In this document: one piece after another, positions 58,430-64,000 of the stretch
How positions within the stretch are numbered: the stretch's first letter is position 1
Layout of the letters: each line of letters opens with the position of its first letter
Assembly (NCBI GenBank): GCA_012931725.1
Contig: CM022950.1
Coordinates: 58,176,754 to 58,240,753 of the forward strand
DNA: 64,000 nucleotides
From: Litsea cubeba
Taxonomy: Eukaryota; Streptophyta; Magnoliopsida; Laurales; Lauraceae
Reading direction: 5' to 3'
Program-made: the position numbers and the translations under genes
The notes under the pieces: generated by a model
Told to the model about the DNA's origin: nothing
The model's input: the letters and a program-made list of their open reading frames with translations, nothing else
Databases searched by the model: none

Positions 58430-59834
58430 TATCTCCCTATGATTCGTGTACTTGGAGATTCATCTCCCTCATACTACGATTATCACTTTATTGTCCTTAT
58501 TATTGCTCATACCTGTTAATTAAATGGAAAATAGAGGACCTAAACCTAGGAATACTTAGAGGTGACCCGGTAATCTGATTGGGTGGATCATTGACCCGTG
58601 TCTGTGGCTAGGCGGGCCCTTTTTATGGCCTAAGATTGGATGTGAATTACCCTAGAATGGAGAGGTTAGATTGTATGGGCTTGTGACCCATTGTGGATGT
58701 AAATGGATCATATGTTATTGAACATGGACTTGTATATTATATGGACTGTTGTAGACCAGGCCATGTATTTGGTGGGCCTTGGTATGGACCCAATGATTGG
58801 ATTTGGACTTGGACTATGATCCATAGGTCGCATTGAGTACTTGGACCTCTTAGGGACTTTTGTTAGGACCTTGTTCACGCAAGGCAAAGCCTAGACAGAC
58901 ACAGACCTTTATTGTTTCCGAGTCGGCATAGACATTCACTCAGCTGATTTAAGCTCAGCCAGTTGGACTGATCATCACTGGTAGGAGCTATTGAGATTTG
59001 TTGTGTGGCTATCATGATGAGCACTGGTGGGACGGACGGTGTGATGCCGGTTCCGGTCGTTGTGGATGATGTTGATGATATTTTGCAGGGTTAGTAATCC
59101 CTAGCATTAGCTTAGGATCCCTACCGCGACTGTGTTCAGTATGGGAGGGCCGCGGCATAATATCCCGCGGTGACCAGCTTATGTGGATGTGCCATATTGT
59201 GTAGGTATATTACTGTTATGCTTATTATGATTCTACATGGTTATCTTGCACGACTGCATAGCATATGTACCTTTGTTACTCTCTTAACTTTATACATGTC
59301 TCTACTCATTTGATGCATACATTCTATATTATCTGCATATTGTGACTTGCCAGATCTTTAGATATGACCCATTCTTGGTGCTTAGGTCTTGACCCAGAGT
59401 TCGAGGGCGACGCGTTCGCACTCGTTGAGGTGCCCGTAGCAGGCGACTACGGATGGGGACAGGCCGACCATGAGGTCGAGCCGGTGATTGGAGAGCCTAC
59501 ACCTGGGGTTGAGTGATATCTTTGTTTTGGGATTTTTGAGAGAGTCTGTTGTAGTGAGAGGGTATTATTGTAATTAACTTTGGTTTATATCATTGTCACA
59601 TTTAGGCTGGACTTCAGCCCACTTATATTTGATACATGGATGATACCTTATGCTTCCGCTATACTATCATGCTTCCGCAATTAACCATTGTTACTATGTT
59701 GATGAAAAAGTTTTAAATTGGACCTCACTGCGGACCTACGATCTTGGAAGTTCTCGGATTTTCCGGGAAGTAGCGCGCCAATTTCGGCACTTTGACGATT
59801 TTCTCGGTATTCGGAATTGGGGCGTTACATTTTA

Positions 59835-59846
59835 TGGTATCAGAGC
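59835..59846 (+). promoter_or_regulatory. Primer-binding site of the Tekay/Del-like element
   Basis: TGGTATCAGAGC, complementary to the initiator methionine tRNA 3' end, five bases after the LTR end. Confidence 0.9.
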
Positions 59847-59997
59847 GGGCAAGTCTCTAGGAAATAAAATACACTAGAAACTTTAGGACGTAGTGAGGAT
59901 CTCAGTGTGGGGGTACGTATAGGGTCGATGGATCGGGTAGAATCAGTGTAGTCCTAAGTGTTGGACTTAAACTAACCTAATTTCTTTCTCTTAACAG

Positions 59998-61182
59998 ATG
60001 TCTAGAGAAGGTTCTCCATCACATATGATACCAGCAGTCGGCAGTTCGCCAGACTTCGAGCAGCGTTTCCAGAGGTTCTTACAGGCCTTCCTCGTTTCCC
60101 AGGAGGCCCAGGCGTCGGCGCAGCAGCAGCAGGCCGAGGATTTTGCCCAATTCCAGACGCAAGTCTTGGACATCATGGACAGAGTGGCTCAGCCAGGCAC
60201 AGCAGCGGCATCCGTTCGGGAGGCAGACCCGAACGTCATATTTGAGAGGTTCCTCAAAAGGGGACCACCTGAGTTCACTGGCGCCGATGACCCGCTGGTG
60301 GCCGACGAGTGGATTGTGCGGATGGAGAAGATCTTCAAGGTCTTCGAGTGCACCGGTCAACAGAGAGTGCAGTTGGCCGCTTACATGTTCCGGGGAGTCG
60401 CGGAGGACTGGTGGAGGACGATTCAGCGTCATTTCGAGACGATAGGAGACGAGATCGCTTGGACTGCATTCAGGGCGGACTTCCTTCGGAAGTTCATACC
60501 ATCTCACGTCAGAGACCGCAAGCTGCGGGAATTTCAGGCGCTGGTGCAAGGCAGCATGACTGTCTACCAGTATGAGGTTCGCTTCACCCAGCTTTCTCGT
60601 TTTGCAGAGGCTCTGATCACACCTGAGTCCGAGAGGATCCGTCGGTTCGTCGATGGGCTGAGAGATGAGATTCAGTTGAGCATGTCCTGCATCGAGCTGC
60701 CCACATATGAGGAGGCTTTGAGGAGAGCTTACTGGGCAGAGGAGCGTCTGCAGCGGATAGAGGCCAGTCAGCAGCAGAGGCGAGTTAGAGCCGCCTTGGT
60801 CAGACCGCAGCCTTTGCCCATACAGCAGCAGCCATTCCAGAGACAGAGGCCAGCAGGCCAGGCCAGGCAGCATCAGTATCAGCGGCAGCCTCAGCAGCAG
60901 CAGCAGCGTGGGCCCAGAGTATGCTATGACTGTGGGGAGACAGGACACATCTCCAGATTTTGCCCATTCAGAGGAGGACAGCCTCAGGCCCCGATGCTTC
61001 AGCTTCCAGCACCACCGAGAGCACCAGCTCCAGCTCCACCCGTTCAGCAGATTGCACCGGCACCCCAGCCACCTCAGCAGCAGTACCGTGCCCCGCAGCA
61101 GGCACGTGGACCCCAGCAGCCCAGGGGACAGCACTACCAGAGGGGACGATACCAGAGGCCCCATGGACAGCAGCGACAGTAG
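59998..61182 (+). CDS. Tekay/Del-like gag
   Basis: 394 codons from an ATG (MSREGSPSH) 150 bp after the primer-binding site. It contains a Gln-rich N-terminus and a Retrotrans_gag domain (about residues 85-250: GPPEFTGADDPLVADEW, RGVAEDWWRTIQ, FLRKFIPSHVRDRKLREFQ). A Gln/Pro/Arg-rich linker and one CCHC zinc knuckle (CYDCGETGHISRFC, first Cys about 309) follow, then a Pro/Gln-rich tail. It packages element RNA in live relatives. It ends at TAG (61180) followed by CAG, and the same frame continues into protease, so the TAG is either a nonsense change (CAG to TAG) or a readthrough stop. Confidence 0.85.
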   Translation: MSREGSPSHMIPAVGSSPDFEQRFQRFLQAFLVSQEAQASAQQQQAEDFAQFQTQVLDIMDRVAQPGTAAASVREADPNVIFERFLKRGPPEFTGADDPLVADEWIVRMEKIFKVFECTGQQRVQLAAYMFRGVAEDWWRTIQRHFETIGDEIAWTAFRADFLRKFIPSHVRDRKLREFQALVQGSMTVYQYEVRFTQLSRFAEALITPESERIRRFVDGLRDEIQLSMSCIELPTYEEALRRAYWAEERLQRIEASQQQRRVRAALVRPQPLPIQQQPFQRQRPAGQARQHQYQRQPQQQQQRGPRVCYDCGETGHISRFCPFRGGQPQAPMLQLPAPPRAPAPAPPVQQIAPAPQPPQQQYRAPQQARGPQQPRGQHYQRGRYQRPHGQQRQ

Positions 61183-62202
61183 CAGAGACCTCAGGCTGTA
61201 GGTCAGGCATTCGCACTCACACATGAGGAGGCCGAAGCTGCAGGGAACGTCGTCGAAGGTACTCTTTCTATTTGTGATCAGATTGCTAGAGTATTGTTTG
61301 ATCCTGGTGCGACACATTCCTATGTGTCTTCTGCTTTTGCTTTAGTTCTTGGTGGGGTAGGAGAGGAGTTGCCTTGCACGCTAGTTGTGTCTACGCCCGT
61401 GGGCAAGAGGGTAGTGTGTCAGACTTACCACCCCAGATGCCGAGTGCAGATCGGGGAGTACATTATGTTTGCAGATTTGATCATGTTACCCATGCATGAC
61501 TTCGACGTTATCTTGGGGATGGATTGGTTGGCCAGATATCGAGCGGTGATGGATTGCTTCGAGAAGATAGTCAGACTCACCATCGACGGTTCAGACGACA
61601 CAGTCGAGTTTGTAGGCGAGAAGAAGCCACCCTGTACCAGATTGATTTCAGCACTGAAGGCTGAGAGGCTAGTGCGATCAGGTTGCGAAGGCTACATCGC
61701 ATTCATCTCAGAGGACAAGAAGTCCAAGGGAGTCGAGGAGATCCCAGTCGTTTGCGAGTTTCCAGACGTGTTTCCCGACGAGATCCCAGGATTGCCTCCA
61801 GTCAGAGAGATCGACTTCACCATCGAGCTTGTGCCAGGCACCGCACCGATTTCCAGAGCTCCTTATCGTATGGCTCCAGCAGAGCTGCGAGAGTTGAAGA
61901 CCCAGTTGCAAGAGTTGATAGACAAGGGCTTCATCAGACCGAGCATGTCACCTTGGGGAGCGCCTGTGCTCTTTGTGAAGAAAAAGGACGGATCGATGAG
62001 GATGTGCATTGACTACAGGCAGCTGAACCAGGCAACAGTGAAGAACAAATATCCTCTTCCCCGGATCGACGAGCTTTTCGACCAGCTTCAGGGAGCACAG
62101 TACTTTTCGAAGGTGGACCTGAGATCGGGGATACCATCAGCTGCGAGTCAGAGAGCAGGATGTGCAGAAGACAGCGTTTCGTACTCGTTACGGACACTAT
62201 GA
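61183..62202 (+). pseudogene. Tekay/Del-like protease and first part of RT
   Basis: In frame with gag after the TAG. Protease has VLFDPGATHSYVS (catalytic Asp in DPGA) and DVILGMDWLARY. RT begins with DVFPDEIPGLPPVREIDF, ISRAPYRMAPAEL, GFIRPSMSPWGAPVLFVKKK and IDYRQLNQATVKNKYPLPRID. At 62,127-62,131, right after KVDLRSG, one extra base shifts the frame. The annotated frame then runs out at 62,202. Confidence 0.8.
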
Positions 62203-62968
62203 ATTCCTTGTGATGCCGTTCGGGTTGACGAATGCGCCGGCAGTGTTCATGGCCTTGATGAACAAGATCTTCGCCCCGTACCTCGACAGCTTTACAGTGG
62301 TGTTCATCGACGACGTGTTGGTCTACTCCAAGTCCAGAGAGGAGCACGAGCAGCATTTGAGGACGTCTCTACAGTTGCTACGTGACAACCAGCTGTACGC
62401 GAAGCTCAGCAAGTGCGAGTTCTGGTTAGAACAAGTAGTCTTCCTCGGACATATCATCTCCAGAGACGGCCTAGCAGTGGATCCAGCGAAGATCGAGGCA
62501 GTAGTGAACTGGGAGAGACCGAAGAATGTTACAGAAGTTCGGAGTTTCCTTGGCTTAGCAGGCTACTACCGCAGATTTGTCAAGAGTTTCTCTTCGATTT
62601 CAGCCCCTTTGACCAAGCTGACAAGAAAGGACGTACCGTTCGTATGGACTGATGCATGCGACGACAGCTTTCAAGAGCTGAAGGAGAGACTGACGTCAGC
62701 ACCGATCTTATCTTTACCTTCTGGTTCAGGCGGTTTCGTTGTCTTCACCGACGCTTCAGGGACCGGTCTCGGTTGTGTTTTGATGCAGGAGGGAAAGGTC
62801 ATTGCCTATGGATCACGTCAGCTAAAGGAACACGAGAAGAAGTATGCTACTCACGACCTGGAGCTCAGTCGTGTTCGCACTGAAGATGTGGCGGCACTAC
62901 CTCTATGGAGAGAAGTTCGAAGTCCATTCAGATCATCGCAGTTTGCAGTACCTGTTCACTCAGCATGA
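62131..62968 (+). pseudogene. Tekay/Del-like RT end and RNase H start
   Basis: It resumes RT in the shifted frame: QKTAFRTRYGHYEFLVMPFG, the catalytic VVFIDDVLVYS, LSKCEFWLEQVVFLGH and GLAGYYRRFVKSFS. RNase H opens with VVFTDASGTGLGCVLMQ and AYGSRQLKEHEKKYATHDLEL. A two-base loss near 62,866 breaks the frame again; sequence after that point in this frame is not meaningful. Confidence 0.8.
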
Positions 62969-63150
62969 TCTCAACAACCGTCAGAGGCGTTGGATGGAGT
63001 ACATCAAGGACTACGACTTCCCTATCAAATACCATCCGGGTAAGGCGAACGTCGTAGCAGATGCTTTGAGCAGGAAGACCGCCCTAATCAGTTTCCTAGC
63101 AGCAGAGGGCGTGTGGACCGATGTCTTCAGTGACTTGGATGTCCAGTTTT
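62867..63150 (+). pseudogene. Tekay/Del-like RNase H end
   Basis: Third frame: VVFALKMWRHYLYGEKFEVH, SDHRSLQYLFTQ, RRWMEYIKDYDFPIKYHPG and ADALSRK, the standard end of the Ty3/gypsy RNase H. It ends at TAG (63148), and the same frame continues into integrase. Confidence 0.8.
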
Positions 63151-64000
63151 AGCCGCTCAGCGACAGAGTTATGCTTGCCACCATGTCCGCTTGGGAACCA
63201 GAGTTGCTAGGAGAGGTCAAGGACAGTCAACGCAGCGATCCTAAGCTTGTCAGAGTGATCGAGCAGATTGACCAGAGGCCAGAGTTCAGACTGATTGGTG
63301 GAGTACTCTACTACCAGGACAGGCTGTGTGTACCAGATATCCAGGAGCTGAAGGACCAGATCTTAGCAGATGCACACCACAGCAGATATTCGATTCACCC
63401 GGGCAGCACCAAAATGTACAGGAACCTGAGGAGCTACTACTGGTGGAACAACATGAAGAAAGAGATTGCAGGCTATGTGGCCAGATGTCTGACCTGTCAG
63501 CAGATCAAAGCCGAGCATCAGAAGCCACCAGGGCTACTTCATCAGCTCGAGATACCTCAGTGGAAGTGGGAGCATATTACCATGGATTTTATTGCAGGAC
63601 TTCCAACTACCAGGAGACGCAGTGATGGCATTTGGGTGATCGTGGACAGGCTGACCAAGTCAGCTCACTTCTTGCCAGTATCGATGAGAGCAGGACTCGA
63701 CGTCCTTGCTAAGCTGTACGTGGATAAGATCGTCTCTTTGCATGGAGTTCCAGCTTCGATTGTTTCAGACCGAGATCCACGCTTCACTTCTCACTTTTGG
63801 GATAGTCTTCAGCGAGCTTTGGGTACCAAGTTGAGCTTCAGCACCGCCTATCATCCTCAGACAGACGGACAGACAGAGCGCACCAACCAGACCTTGGAGG
63901 ATATGTTGCGAGCTTGTGTCCTAGACTACAAGGAGAACTGGGAGGATTCCTTGCCACTCTGTGAGTTTGCCTACAACAACAGTTAGCACTCAAGCATCAA
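63151..64000 (+). pseudogene. Tekay/Del-like integrase, cut by TAG and the window end
   Basis: In frame after the TAG at 63148. The zinc-binding region is HHSRYSIHPGSTKMYRNL to CLTCQQIK (HHCC). The catalytic core has the Asp of ITMDFIAGLP, the Asp of IVSDRDPRF and the Glu of GQTERTNQ. The frame meets TAG at 63984 in CEFAYNNS followed by the stop, where a Tyr codon is usual. The C-terminal part and any chromodomain are outside the window. Confidence 0.8.

Larger units (their letters stand above)
42752..59829 (+). repeat. 5' LTR of the Tekay/Del-like element, split by nested insertion
   Basis: The LTR pieces are 42,752-44,966 and 58,430-59,829, about 3.6 kb when the insertion and the duplicated 752 bp are excluded. 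Ends are TG and CA. A TATA-like TATATAAAC lies at 43,092, followed by a pyrimidine-rich leader. It holds a GAGCTC/GCCGA-rich minisatellite at 43,860-44,420. The 3' LTR is outside the window, so age cannot be estimated from LTR pairs. Confidence 0.75.
42752..64000 (+). mobile_element. Tekay/Del-like Ty3/gypsy element (3' end beyond window), interrupted by a Tat-like element
   Basis: The 5' LTR opens TGTGAGACCCC at 42752 and ends GGGCGTTACA at 59829. It is followed by a Met-tRNA primer-binding site, gag, protease, RT, RNase H and integrase, running to the window end. The gag wording (PPEFTGADDPLVADEW), the single CCHC knuckle and the RT/IN wording fit the plant chromovirus Tekay/Del group; the chromodomain, if present, lies beyond the window. 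The LTR carries the 12.7-kb Tat-like insertion. Frameshifts and nonsense codons make it inactive. Confidence 0.8.

Noticed and set aside
60079..61317. 412-codon minus frame opposite the Tekay-like gag
   Set aside because: It mirrors the Gln-rich gag codons (CAG read as CTG, Leu-rich) and has no independent support.

Overview
This is nuclear DNA from a flowering plant. It holds one spliced host gene, a P2B (autoinhibited) Ca2+-ATPase with plant-type GT-AG introns. Nearly everything else is transposon sequence, largely nested LTR retrotransposons of plant lineages (Tekay/Del-like, Tat-like and Athila-like Ty3/gypsy; Ty1/copia), with LINE remnants and short terminal-inverted-repeat (TIR) elements. 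The size and nesting suggest a large, TE-rich genome; a magnoliid-like plant is only a weak impression.

Layout. 1-12.9 kb: AT-rich intergenic DNA with short TIR elements, a decayed copia end (4.8-5.5 kb, minus) and a decayed RTE-type LINE (8.4-10.7 kb, minus). 12.94-21.28 kb: ACA4/ACA11-type Ca2+-ATPase on the plus strand, six visible exons. The N-terminal exon is not found, and a one-base frameshift lies just after the last membrane segment. Introns hold a perfect 24-bp palindrome and a decayed copia gag. 21.3-27.4 kb: intergenic DNA with microsatellites, a MITE dimer, a tandem duplication and a five-unit hairpin array. 27.4-28.9 kb: the end of an L1 LINE split by a solo LTR. 29.7-34.4 kb: a long solo LTR (minus) containing an Athila-like solo LTR. 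35.83-41.75 kb: a long solo LTR with an apparent TTAGA target duplication; it splits an older TIR element and contains a 3'-truncated copia element.

42.75 kb to the window end: a Tekay/Del-like Ty3/gypsy element. Its multi-kb 5' LTR is interrupted by a 12.7-kb Tat-like Ty3/gypsy element (44,967-57,677). The Tat element carries gag-protease, RT, two RNase H domains and integrase on the plus strand. On the minus strand it carries a three-exon gene with consensus splice sites, predicted to encode 731 residues (a gypsy-transposon-associated N-terminal domain, a basic linker and a coiled coil). Its 3' LTR lacks the last 58 bp and is followed by a second copy of 752 bp of the host LTR, so the locus was rearranged at or after insertion. 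From 59.8 kb the Tekay-like element continues with primer-binding site, gag, protease, RT, RNase H and integrase, broken by frameshifts and three in-frame TAG codons.

The most notable points are the spliced antisense gene with a TATA motif shared with the LTR, the duplication and LTR truncation around the Tat insertion, and the single-base shift at the end of an otherwise intact Ca2+-ATPase. No tRNA, rRNA or CRISPR feature was recognised.
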